Shown piece after piece: positions 6,600 through 12,644 of a stretch of DNA of 12,644 bases. The translations under genes and the position numbers were made by a program. The stretch lies in contig JAOZVT010000380.1 in the NCBI GenBank assembly GCA_025869455.1, forward strand, positions 1 through 12,644, read 5' to 3'. Below the pieces are notes generated by a model. It was not told the origin of the DNA, did no database searches, and saw nothing but the letters and a program-made list of their open reading frames with translations. This DNA is from Prosthecobacter sp. (GTDB lineage: Bacteria > Verrucomicrobiota > Verrucomicrobiia > Verrucomicrobiales > Verrucomicrobiaceae). Numbering within the stretch: the stretch's first letter is position 1; each line of letters starts with the position of its first letter.

Positions 6600-6944
6600 T
6601 CAAACGTTTTCTTGATAGTTATCCATTACCTTTTGCAGGAGCTTTTCGTTTTCTGAGCTGGCCAGGTCTCTGAATTTGAGAGATGAGACCTTGATGCCTT
6701 GCGGGGTGACAGAGGCAAGGCCGATAAGATGCAAAGCGTGGTCTAAGTTATACGAGGGTGGAGAGCCAAGTTTTGGAGAAAGACAAAGGTAAAAAATAAT
6801 TTTTTCGTCGGTCGAGTCCGTGTCAATTTCTATGCCTTTGCTTAAATCATTTGTAGTTATACTAGGCGGGAACCTCAGAGCGATGAGATTGATGGAATTG
6901 AGTTCAGTAAAAAGGTCTTGTGTTATTGACGTGTTAGATTTCAT
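6600..6944 (-). CDS. First gene of the phage operon, hypothetical
   Basis: A 114-residue acidic-to-neutral soluble protein of unknown family. I chose the ATG at 6944; an in-frame TTG at 6980 would add 12 residues. Its codons are noticeably more AT-rich than the neighbours, compatible with separate ancestry. It contains alternating beta-like and helical stretches and no membrane segment. Being first after the hairpin-containing leader, it is a reasonable candidate for a regulator, immunity factor or antihost protein. This is inference from position only. Confidence 0.55.
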   Translation of the reverse strand: MKSNTSITQDLFTELNSINLIALRFPPSITTNDLSKGIEIDTDSTDEKIIFYLCLSPKLGSPPSYNLDHALHLIGLASVTPQGIKVSSLKFRDLASSENEKLLQKVMDNYQENV

Positions 6945-7046
6945 GATCGTTTGAGATGTTAATTTGGTTAAGCATGGCAAACGAGGGTGACCTCAGTGTA
7001 CGAAGTCAAATGATTTTGTGCTGTGGAGGACAGATTATAAATAAAA

Positions 7047-7074
7047 CGCCCCGGTAGCGTGAGCTGCCGGGGCG
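7047..7074 (-). terminator. Intrinsic terminator (minus-strand transcripts)
   Basis: On the minus strand a 12-bp stem (one G-U pair, otherwise perfect, very GC-rich) with a four-base loop is followed at once by TTTTATTTAT. This is a textbook rho-independent terminator. In the integrated state it would block read-through from the chromosomal gene at 7484-9247 into the phage genes. In the circular phage it would end the structural transcript if the phage ends join nearby. Confidence 0.75.
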
Positions 7075-7076
7075 CT

Positions 7077-7102
7077 GTCTGAAAGCTGACAGGCATTCAG
7101 AC
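7077..7102. repeat. Short perfect inverted repeat next to the terminator
   Basis: GTCTGAA (7077-7083) and TTCAGAC (7096-7102) are perfect reverse complements around a 12-base loop, two bases from the terminator stem. A second small pairing (CTGTC/GACAG) overlaps it. Together they form a double-hairpin block like the clustered hairpins in filamentous-phage intergenic regions. Confidence 0.6.
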
Positions 7103-7191
7103 GGGGCTGAAAGGTTCGAAGAATCAGCAGGGCAAGTGTAATACTCAGTTATACCGCCGCAAGCACATTCTCAGGAATTGTCAATGTCAAC

Positions 7192-7219
7192 ATTTAACAT
7201 TACATACATTGTATGTAGT
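7192..7219 (-). other. dif: dif-like XerC/XerD recombination site (candidate attachment site)
   Basis: Read on the minus strand, this is a 28-bp site: an XerC-side half ACTACATACAA, a six-base centre TGTATG, and an XerD-side half TAATGTTAAAT. The E. coli dif XerD half is TTATGTTAAAT (10 of 11 match) and its centre is TGTATA (5 of 6). The XerC half matches in 5 of 11 positions, mainly the inner ones, which is normal since this half varies between phyla. It lies where the phage genes end and the chromosomal genes begin. With no integrase present, this supports Xer-mediated integration. The core TACATACA/TGTATGTA palindrome could alternatively be an operator. Confidence 0.65.
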
Positions 7220-7483
7220 TATCAAATGCACCGCAGGCGGGGCTGTTTGGGGCTTGTTAAGAAGAAATCAAATCGTGAGTCTCGCCTTGGAGCGCCGAGG
7301 TCTATCTCCAGCTATGATTTTACACGCTCATGATTTTGCCATTTCCTGCTTCCGTTTTACTGAGTGTTTCTGGCCCCACTTCCACGGGGTTCAAGAATCG
7401 CCGAAAAAGCTACGCATGGGTCGTGAGATGATCTGTGATTTGGTGGGCCTGAGGCTTTGCGGAGATTCTCCTGAGGAGTCGCT
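7220..7483. other. Intergenic stretch beyond the dif-like site
   Basis: These 264 bases lie between the dif-like site and the stop codon of the GH75-type gene. I see no coding frame with support, no RNA gene and no repeat. A weak imperfect stem at 7464-7480 without a T-tract follows the gene stop. Confidence 0.4.
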
Positions 7484-9247
7484 TCACGGATTGCTGGCGG
7501 GCGGAGTCGGTGCTGTGGGGGCCGGAGTGGCGAGCTGGCCCGGGCTTGGGACTGTTGACGTGGGTGCTGGCACGGGCGGCTGTGGCGTACTGCTCTCCGC
7601 TGCGGATGGTGTGTTGGGAGTGGTGGGTACGCTGCCTGGGGTCGGAGGTGTTGTCGGTGGCACAACTGCGGGTGTGGTCGTGCTGCTAGGCGCTGGGGGA
7701 GGCGTTCCTGGAGCGGCGGGAGTTTCGGTGCCGGGTGTGGTGGCTGGGGCGGTTCCTGAAGCAGGCGCGGCGGCGGCTGGGGCGTTAGGATCTGGGGTGC
7801 CTGGTTCGGTGGCGACCACGGGCGGCGGTTCAGGTTTCTTGAAGGGGTCTTCCCAGCGATGCAGGTTTTGGGCGGCATTTGTCGTACCAATTTCTTCCAG
7901 ATAAGCGGCACATTTTTCATGCCAGTGGTCCATGTTCGGTGGGCTGTTGGGCTTTTCCGCTGTACCGGGGAAAATGACGTAGGTGACTTTCAGATCACTT
8001 TCTGGCCGACGGTATGGGGTGGCTTTGGGGTTGATGGTCTTGGCCATCAGGAGTGAGGCTTCCCCCATTTTCTGGCTGGGGCCGTAGTCGCCACAGATGG
8101 CGGGATACATCTTCCCTTCATGGACGACGACGGCGTAGTCACCTATGCTGGGGGTGAATTTGTTGCTGCTGGCGTAGGGGCGAAACAGGAGCGAGATGAC
8201 GATGAAGGGGTCTTTTTCTGCGATGAGGCTGCTGCGGGCCTTCATTTCGCTGATCTCCAGGCCGAGCTGGGTGATGGCGGCTTTGAGCTCGCGATTGCGT
8301 TCCGCACTGAGGCCTTTGATGGCGTATTCATCATTGGCTTTTTTCAGCCGGGCTTCCCAGCGAGACAGCAGCGGGTTCGGGGTCTTGGTGCGTTTGGTCC
8401 AGGCGTAACTGGTGAACGGCTGGTAGTAGTCTGACATGTAGATGTACTCATCCAGGGTGGGCATGCGGTCGCCATCGGAGCCGTCAGCCACCACGTCCAT
8501 TTCTGACTGAATGAGGAGCGCCTTACGCTTGGAGATGGGATGGGAAAGCTCCAGGATGGTCTCGCAATCGAAGAAATTATGCCGATCCAGAATGCGGTTC
8601 AGGCGGGTGATGTCACGCTCGATGCCACTGGTTTTGTTTTCGTAAAGCTTGTGGTAGAAGCCGGAGACTTTGGCCGTGGGCAACATGGCGCTCAGGCCTG
8701 GCAGCATGGTGGGCAGCTGGGGATTGATGCGGGAGAGTTCTTGCAGGTTTTGGTTGGCCTGTGGGATACGTACCGAAAGCTGGAACTCGGCCTTGTAGGC
8801 CTCAGGATTCAGGCGCTCCAGACTGGCGTAGGTCCCCTGCTCTGTGATCAGATTGGTCTTGATGGTGATGCCGTTGTAAAAGGTGGAGACGTCCACATCT
8901 TTGCGCGGGATGTAAGCATCTGGCAGCGGTGGCGGCGGCGCTTCGATTTCCTTGACCACTTCTTTGACGACCTCCTTCACGACTTCACGCGGTACTTCGA
9001 CGAGACGTTCGACTTCCTTGGTGACGACGCGGGTGCGTTCTTCCTGTGCGGTAGCAATGAGTTCTTTTAGACCCGATTTGATCTTGCTGGCAAAGGGCGT
9101 GAACGGCAGCACCAGCAAGATGGCAATGATGACGAGGAAGGTGAGGCGAATCATGGAGCCGACAAAACTACGCGGGGGTTTGGCGGGTTGCCACGGGCTG
9201 GGGCCGCGTTGGTCCATGGGGGTGGTGGAGGGTTCTGGTCGCTTCAT
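7484..9247 (-). CDS. Membrane-anchored GH75 (chitosanase-type) protein
   Basis: A 587-residue protein with one N-terminal membrane anchor (about residues 28-52), a charged stretch with VVKE repeats (about 87-100), a family 75 glycoside hydrolase-like region (about 245-430) and a Pro/Thr/Ala-rich tail (about 470-587). GH75 signatures visible are MDVVADGSDGDR (250-261), QPFTSYAW (276-283) and ICGDYGPSQKMGEAS (384-398). D387 and E396 are nine residues apart, the same spacing as the catalytic Asp/Glu pair reported for fungal GH75 chitosanase, so activity on chitosan-like glucosamine polymers is plausible. A helical insertion (about 285-345) splits the domain. The catalytic part should lie outside the cytoplasm. 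It starts 36 bases after the SDR stop, so the two may be co-transcribed. Confidence 0.78.
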   Translation of the reverse strand: MKRPEPSTTPMDQRGPSPWQPAKPPRSFVGSMIRLTFLVIIAILLVLPFTPFASKIKSGLKELIATAQEERTRVVTKEVERLVEVPREVVKEVVKEVVKEIEAPPPPLPDAYIPRKDVDVSTFYNGITIKTNLITEQGTYASLERLNPEAYKAEFQLSVRIPQANQNLQELSRINPQLPTMLPGLSAMLPTAKVSGFYHKLYENKTSGIERDITRLNRILDRHNFFDCETILELSHPISKRKALLIQSEMDVVADGSDGDRMPTLDEYIYMSDYYQPFTSYAWTKRTKTPNPLLSRWEARLKKANDEYAIKGLSAERNRELKAAITQLGLEISEMKARSSLIAEKDPFIVISLLFRPYASSNKFTPSIGDYAVVVHEGKMYPAICGDYGPSQKMGEASLLMAKTINPKATPYRRPESDLKVTYVIFPGTAEKPNSPPNMDHWHEKCAAYLEEIGTTNAAQNLHRWEDPFKKPEPPPVVATEPGTPDPNAPAAAAPASGTAPATTPGTETPAAPGTPPPAPSSTTTPAVVPPTTPPTPGSVPTTPNTPSAAESSTPQPPVPAPTSTVPSPGQLATPAPTAPTPPASNP

Positions 9248-9283
9248 CTTTCCTTTTTTGGGGGAGATTGGGAGGTGTAATTT

Positions 9284-10093
9284 CTAAACAGTGCCCTTGG
9301 CATACCTTCGCCGCAACAAAGGACGCAAGAAGATACGCGGAAGAAGGCGAAAAAGCCGTGCGGCAATCTTCACCCCTAAGCCTGGATAAAGACAGGCCTG
9401 ACCCACACGCAGGGCGGCCAGGGACTCTGCCACGACCTGCTGGGGCGGAATGCGTAAGGCCCCCTGCCCGCCGCGATCTGTGTCCTCACCATCGGGGCGA
9501 CGTGCCGTCTGGCTGAAACGCGTGGGAGTGGGGCCGGGGCAGACGCAAGTGACGGCGATGGATTCCGGCGCGAGTTCAATGGCCAAGGCTTCTGAAAAGC
9601 TGGTGACAAAGGCCTTCGACGCTGCATACACAGCCATAGCAGGCATGGGTAAGGTGCTGGCCAGCGAGCTGATATTGATGATGCCGCCGGGGCGCTGGAG
9701 GTGTGGGATGAATGCGTGAGTCAGCAGGACCAGCGCGGTCATGTTGAGATCCATCTGCGCCCGCAGCTTCTCCGCCTGAGCACTGGCGACGGTGCCGTAG
9801 TCTCCCATGCCTGCGTTGTTGATCAATAGGTTAGGCTGAAAACCGCAATGATGCACGTTTTCCAGCAGGGCTCCCCTGCCCTCATCCGTGGCGATATCGC
9901 AGGCATAGAGGTGTATCTGGAGCGCTGGGTTCAAGGTCAGACACGCCGTTTTCACAGCTTCCAGAGCCTCCTGCCGGCGACCAGTGAGATAGAGCGCGGT
10001 GGCCGTGGGAGCGAGCTGGCGAGCAAACTCAGCCCCGAGGCCTGAGGAAGCGCCCGTGATGACGGCGCGGCAGTGTTGAGTATCAAAGTTCAT
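9284..10093 (-). CDS. Short-chain dehydrogenase/reductase (SDR)
   Basis: A 269-residue classical SDR. Visible motifs are the nucleotide-binding TGASSGLG (residues 13-20), NNAG (92-95), the active-site serine in INISSLAS (about 142-143) and Y156-x-x-x-K160 (YAASK). Arg39-Arg40 after the second strand favours NADP(H). These cytoplasmic enzymes oxidise alcohols or reduce ketones; the substrate cannot be deduced. The C-terminus is basic and hydrophobic, like SDRs loosely associated with membranes. The chosen ATG (10093) puts the glycine motif at the normal distance from the N-terminus; the frame is open upstream to 10225 but that would overlap the divergent cupin gene. Confidence 0.9.
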   Translation of the reverse strand: MNFDTQHCRAVITGASSGLGAEFARQLAPTATALYLTGRRQEALEAVKTACLTLNPALQIHLYACDIATDEGRGALLENVHHCGFQPNLLINNAGMGDYGTVASAQAEKLRAQMDLNMTALVLLTHAFIPHLQRPGGIINISSLASTLPMPAMAVYAASKAFVTSFSEALAIELAPESIAVTCVCPGPTPTRFSQTARRPDGEDTDRGGQGALRIPPQQVVAESLAALRVGQACLYPGLGVKIAARLFRLLPRIFLRPLLRRRYAKGTV

Positions 10094-10142
10094 GCGAAAG
10101 ACTTGCACGCGGCGCGTGTCTAGAGACCATGCGTTACTCTGC

Positions 10143-10502
10143 ATGACCATCAACCTTCTTTCCGAGCAAGTGCCCTTTACCACCAAAGATGGCAGCACCA
10201 TCCGTAGCATCCTGGACCGAACCAATGCCCCCGTGCAAAATCAGTCTCTGGCCGAAGCGACGGTGCCGGTGGGCCGCCCCACGGAGCGGCATTTCCACAA
10301 GCTGAGTGAGGAGTTCTATTTCATCCTCGAAGGTCACGGCACGATGGAGATCAATGGCGAGGAACGCCCCGTCTCCCCCGGCTCCGCCATCCTCATTCCG
10401 CCTGGAGCCTGGCACCAGATCACCGCCACCGCGACGCTGCGCCTACTCTGCTGCTGCGCGCCGCCGTATGCGCATGAGGATACGTATTTTGCCAATTTGT
10501 GA
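10143..10502 (+). CDS. Small single-domain cupin protein
   Basis: A 119-residue protein with one cupin barrel. Metal-binding motif 1 has H50, H52 and E56 (HFHKLSEEFYF), and motif 2 has P-x-x-W-H91 (PPGAWH). The intervening FILEGHGTMEINGEE is typical. Single-domain cupins of this sort include mannose-6-phosphate isomerase-like and dioxygenase-like proteins; the reaction cannot be assigned. I chose the ATG at 10143 because the upstream frame would overlap the divergent SDR start. The 49-bp divergent gap between the two genes probably holds both promoters. Confidence 0.85.
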   Translation: MTINLLSEQVPFTTKDGSTIRSILDRTNAPVQNQSLAEATVPVGRPTERHFHKLSEEFYFILEGHGTMEINGEERPVSPGSAILIPPGAWHQITATATLRLLCCCAPPYAHEDTYFANL

Positions 10503-10646
10503 ATTCTTTATAGGAGGGAAGTTGGACGAGATTGAATTCATTTCTTGGTATTCCACCGGCAGCCTGCCATCGGCGTGCAGATTTGGCTCGCTAAAACGGG
10601 CTGTCGTGCGCTCTCGTTATTATGCGATACCAGTGGTGAGCAATGG
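10503..10646. other. Gap between cupin gene and group II intron 3' end
   Basis: A short stretch with no recognisable gene; it would be the 3' exon side of the intron on the minus strand. A minus-strand frame is open here, but it is too short to recognise. Confidence 0.4.
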
Positions 10647-10686
10647 GTCGCGGTAAGGACACGGGTTGCCCCGTGCCCCCCGCACA

Positions 10687-10719
10687 GATCCCGGCGGGCG
10701 GCACTACCGCACCGGGCTC
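10687..10719 (-). ncRNA. Group II intron domain V
   Basis: A 33-base hairpin with the catalytic AGC near its 5' base, a GC-rich lower stem, a two-base bulge on the 3' side and an upper GCGG/CCGC stem. The apical loop (TAGTG) is not the usual GNRA type. It partly overlaps the stop of the maturase remnant, as in many bacterial introns. Confidence 0.75.
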
Positions 10720-11390
10720 TTACCTTGAGTTCTGGCGGCAAAGAAGCGTTCTTCTGACCAGGGATGCTGGATCTTGGGCGGTGGCAGCCAGCGGCTGACG
10801 TGGAGATTCATCTTTCTCCAGTCCAGCCGCTTTTTATGGCTGCGACGGCAGAGACTGCGGTACCAGCGTTTGGTGACCTCCAGACGGAGGCTGCCCAATG
10901 CGCGTAGGTTGCCGGGCACGGCATGATAGCCGTAGATGCCCCGCAATACGCTTTGCAGCCATTGGCCTTGCTCGGCAATGGGTTGCTCGCGCCGGTAACG
11001 CAATTCTTGAGCGATGGCTTTTACTATGGCCTGCTCCGACTTCCCGGCACCGTGCATCGCGGTCGTGGGCCTTGCGGCCTTCACCGCACGCTGCGTACCC
11101 CCATCTGGACACGCAGGGCACCGGGATCTCCCAGTTCCGATACCTGAAGCTTCGACACATGCTGAGGGTCTGCGACCACGCCGGTGACCCGCCGGTCTCG
11201 CCTTGGCGACCGGTGGATTGTAGCCTTCCGCTTCGCTTAACAGCGTCGGCAATCCGGGAGAGCTTATTTCGTGGCTCAATACCTCGCCTGCGTCTGCCCC
11301 TGTCAACGCTTCGGAGCAGTCCTCAAGGACTGGCCCGCATGACTCGGGGTCAGCATGACTGGCTGGGTCTTTGCTGTATGACTCTTTCAT
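10704..11390 (-). pseudogene. Group II intron maturase remnant (C-terminal part only)
   Basis: The open frame is 228 codons, but only about residues 124-228 (10704-11021) look like real protein: EQGQWLQSVL, GYHAVPGN and WLPPPKIQHP-x-x-x-x-RF are typical of the C-terminal end of LtrA-like intron proteins. Residues 1-120 appear to be ribozyme sequence read through by chance. The reverse transcriptase fingers and palm, including the YADD motif, and most of domain X are missing, so the frame cannot support retrohoming on its own. The joint between ribozyme and C-terminal remnant lies near 11021. The intron might still be spliced if a complete maturase acts in trans. Confidence 0.75.
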
Positions 11391-11480
11391 TCACGGCTTC
11401 AAGTTCGTTTCAACTGGCGCATCTATCCGTCAAGCCAAGCACCTGCTGAAGCAGGTTGACGAAGGTTGCTGAGAGCTACG

Positions 11481-11642
11481 CGGCCCGTTGTTTCGGCTTT
11501 TTGAGTCTTTGCCCAGGCTTTCGGCGTGATGTCTTTGACCTGTCGGTTGGTCATCGTTGGCACTCGGTGAGACAACGCCGCAGCTTGATGATGACGGTGA
11601 TGGTGACGGGCCGCCGCTTCTCGATGTGAATATCGACACTCG
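11481..11642. other. Gap between intron and redoxin gene
   Basis: A non-coding or remnant stretch. Short minus-strand frames exist (for example MTNRQVKDITPKAW starting near 11552), but none is recognisable. It may include the intron's 5' end or 5' exon. Confidence 0.35.
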
Positions 11643-12644
11643 CTAAGGCTTGGCAGCTTTGAGGGCGGTGGCGGCTGCGGCAGCCCAGTCGTGGCCGGTG
11701 GAGAGGACGGTGCCGTCCTGACCGATGACGACGTAAAAGGGAATGCCCTGCACGCCGTAGTCGCTGCCATCGGTGGCGTCGGCGGGCCGGATGGCGACGG
11801 GGAAGGTGTAGTCGGGGTGGCGCTGGAGAAACTCACGCACCTCCGCCTCCGGGTAGTGGTCATCACCAGTGGCGATGATCTCGATGCCGTCTTTTTGATG
11901 CAACTGCCAGAATGCCTGCACCTTTGGGAAACCGGCGAGGCAGGGGCCGCATTCCATGCCCCAGAAGTCGAGGATGCGCACCTTCCCGCCGCCAGCCTGG
12001 GTGGCGAGCGGCGGTGAGTTCAGCCAGGAGGCGACGTGGATCTCGGGCGCGGGCTTGCCGAGGAGGCTCACGGGCACGGGGCCGTTGTTCCGGGCTTCGC
12101 TCTGCGCTGGCAGGGTGACGCGGATGTCTTTCATGCCGGTTTTGAGGCGGTAGCGCTTTTCGACGCGGCGGCCTTCGGCGCTGAGGTGGTTGATGTCGGC
12201 GGTGAACCAGCCTTTCTCCATGCCGCTGAGGGTGAAACGCCCCTGTGCGTCCGCCGTGGTCTTCGTGCCACGCGAGTAGGCGTCGATCACCGCGCCGACG
12301 GCGGGCTGTCCGCGATGATCGAGCACGATGCCGCTCATGCGACCATCGGCATCCGGGAGGATGAGTTTCAGACCGGTCTTGGGGGCGTTGGTCCGGGCAT
12401 AGGTCTCGCGGGAGGTGGTCTCGGTTTTGTGCCTGGCCCGGACGAAGGCCTGCCCGGTTGCCAGCTTGTCAAAACGAAAGCGTCCGGTGGCATCGGTGGT
12501 CACTGGCTTGATTTTGCCGGGCTGTGAGTCGCCGCTGAGCGTGACCGTCACGCCGGGGACTGGCGCGCCCGATTTGTCCACTACGGTGCCTTCCAATGAC
12601 TCGATGATACTGCCTATGCTGTGCAGCACGGGATTCCACTCAAG
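11643..12644 (-). CDS. Carboxypeptidase-regulatory-like / TlpA-type redoxin protein (partial)
   Basis: The frame is open to the right edge, so the N-terminus is missing; a GTG at 12629 is not persuasive as a start because the frame continues upstream without a stop. Two beta-sandwich repeats of the carboxypeptidase-regulatory type come first (GTVVDKSGAPVPGVTVTL and GIVLDHRGQPAVGAVIDA). They are followed by a thioredoxin-fold domain with the redox motif C-G-P-C (in WGMECGPC) and a cis-proline segment GIPFYVVIGQDG. Such proteins are usually secreted or periplasmic thiol-disulfide oxidoreductases. The 3' neighbour is the intron remnant. Confidence 0.88.
   Translation of the reverse strand, partial: LEWNPVLHSIGSIIESLEGTVVDKSGAPVPGVTVTLSGDSQPGKIKPVTTDATGRFRFDKLATGQAFVRARHKTETTSRETYARTNAPKTGLKLILPDADGRMSGIVLDHRGQPAVGAVIDAYSRGTKTTADAQGRFTLSGMEKGWFTADINHLSAEGRRVEKRYRLKTGMKDIRVTLPAQSEARNNGPVPVSLLGKPAPEIHVASWLNSPPLATQAGGGKVRILDFWGMECGPCLAGFPKVQAFWQLHQKDGIEIIATGDDHYPEAEVREFLQRHPDYTFPVAIRPADATDGSDYGVQGIPFYVVIGQDGTVLSTGHDWAAAAATALKAAKP

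Larger units (their letters stand above)
6945..7191. other. Phage leader region between dif-like site and first gene
   Basis: This 247-bp stretch has no gene. It carries two adjacent hairpins (7047-7074 and 7077-7102). A TATAAT hexamer occurs on the minus strand at 7039-7034, but no -35 element sits at the right distance. In the circular phage form this region would lie downstream of the last phage gene and upstream of the first, so it could contain both the operon terminator and the early promoter. Confidence 0.45.
10647..11480 (-). mobile_element. Degenerate group II intron, maturase core deleted (5' end uncertain)
   Basis: The ribozyme is visible on the minus strand. Domain V is at 10687-10719 (GAGCCCGG start, GGGATC end), domain VI at about 10651-10682 with a GCAA loop and the TTACCGCGAC 3' end near 10647. 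Further upstream are conserved-looking intron segments: GGAACTGGGAGATCC near 11124-11143, GGGAAGTCGGAGC near 11033-11045, and AAACGAACTTGAAGCCG near 11395-11410. These resemble bacterial group II introns of the type that encode an LtrA-like protein. The 5' boundary is not clear; no confident GTGCG start was found, so 11480 is only an estimate. Only about 830 bp remain, against the roughly 2-2.5 kb of a complete element. Confidence 0.7.

Noticed and set aside
6077..6656. Overlapping plus-strand frames of 167 and 136 codons
   Set aside because: They oppose the continuous, overlapping minus-strand phage operon and show no family features.
7034..7039. TATAAT on the minus strand as a phage promoter -10 element
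   Set aside because: The -35 position falls in the terminator stem with no matching hexamer, so the hexamer alone is not enough.
7113..7120. GGTTCGAA resembling a tRNA T-loop near the phage end
   Set aside because: No acceptor stem, anticodon arm or D arm can be drawn around it.
7209..7904. Plus-strand frame of 231 codons, Gly/Val/Ala-rich
   Set aside because: It is the antisense of the Pro/Thr/Ala-rich tail of the GH75-type gene; low-complexity GC-rich sequence keeps the opposite frame open.
8540..9070. Plus-strand frame of 176 codons
   Set aside because: Antisense shadow of the GH75-type gene, whose minus-strand frame is supported by a signal anchor and domain motifs.
11423..11866. Minus-strand 147-codon frame, Pro/Ser/Thr/Arg-rich
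   Set aside because: Most of it is the redoxin gene read in another frame; the remainder falls in the intron region and has no recognised features.
12036..12527. Plus-strand 163-codon frame
   Set aside because: Antisense shadow of the redoxin gene.

Overview
The window splits into a phage half (about 1-7219) and a chromosomal half (about 7220-12644). The phage half is a compact run of 14 minus-strand genes forming a filamentous (inovirus-type) phage, apparently integrated as a prophage. The landmarks are a Zot/pI assembly ATPase with clear Walker A and B motifs, a 44-residue leaderless major coat protein resembling the Pf3 coat, a glycine-rich pIII-like adsorption protein, a pVI-like membrane protein, an HUH rolling-circle replication initiator, and a small basic protein in the usual ssDNA-binding-protein position. 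No integrase or transposase is present. A 28-bp dif-like sequence lies at 7192-7219, where the phage genes end and the chromosomal genes begin, suggesting integration through the host XerC/XerD recombinases, as for CTXphi. No matching second site is visible at the left edge, so the prophage may continue past base 1.

Phage layout in transcription order (right to left): a leader with two hairpins (7047-7102); three uncharacterised genes (6944 to 5875); SSB-like protein; Rep; a 331-bp intergenic region carrying a perfect 15-bp inverted repeat (4748-4792), a candidate origin or packaging signal; a tailed coat paralogue; the major coat protein; a small membrane protein; pIII-like; pVI-like; Zot; two tiny membrane proteins (41 and 36 residues) in the size class of pVII/pIX; and a coiled-coil membrane protein. 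Many junctions are ATGA-type or similar overlaps, which marks one translationally coupled morphogenesis operon. Two neighbouring coat-like genes are clearly paralogous, and one has a charged 40-residue extension.

The chromosomal half holds a membrane-anchored GH75 (chitosanase-type) protein and an SDR oxidoreductase on the minus strand, a cupin on the plus strand, a degenerate group II intron on the minus strand, and the C-terminal part of a carboxypeptidase-regulatory-like/TlpA redoxin protein that runs off the right end. The intron keeps ribozyme parts and domains V/VI, but its maturase has lost the reverse-transcriptase core.

Host: the bacterial GH75 protein, the regulatory-domain redoxin and the moderately high GC are compatible with a Verrucomicrobiota/Planctomycetota-type bacterium. 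This is a guess from gene style only, since no taxonomic marker is present.
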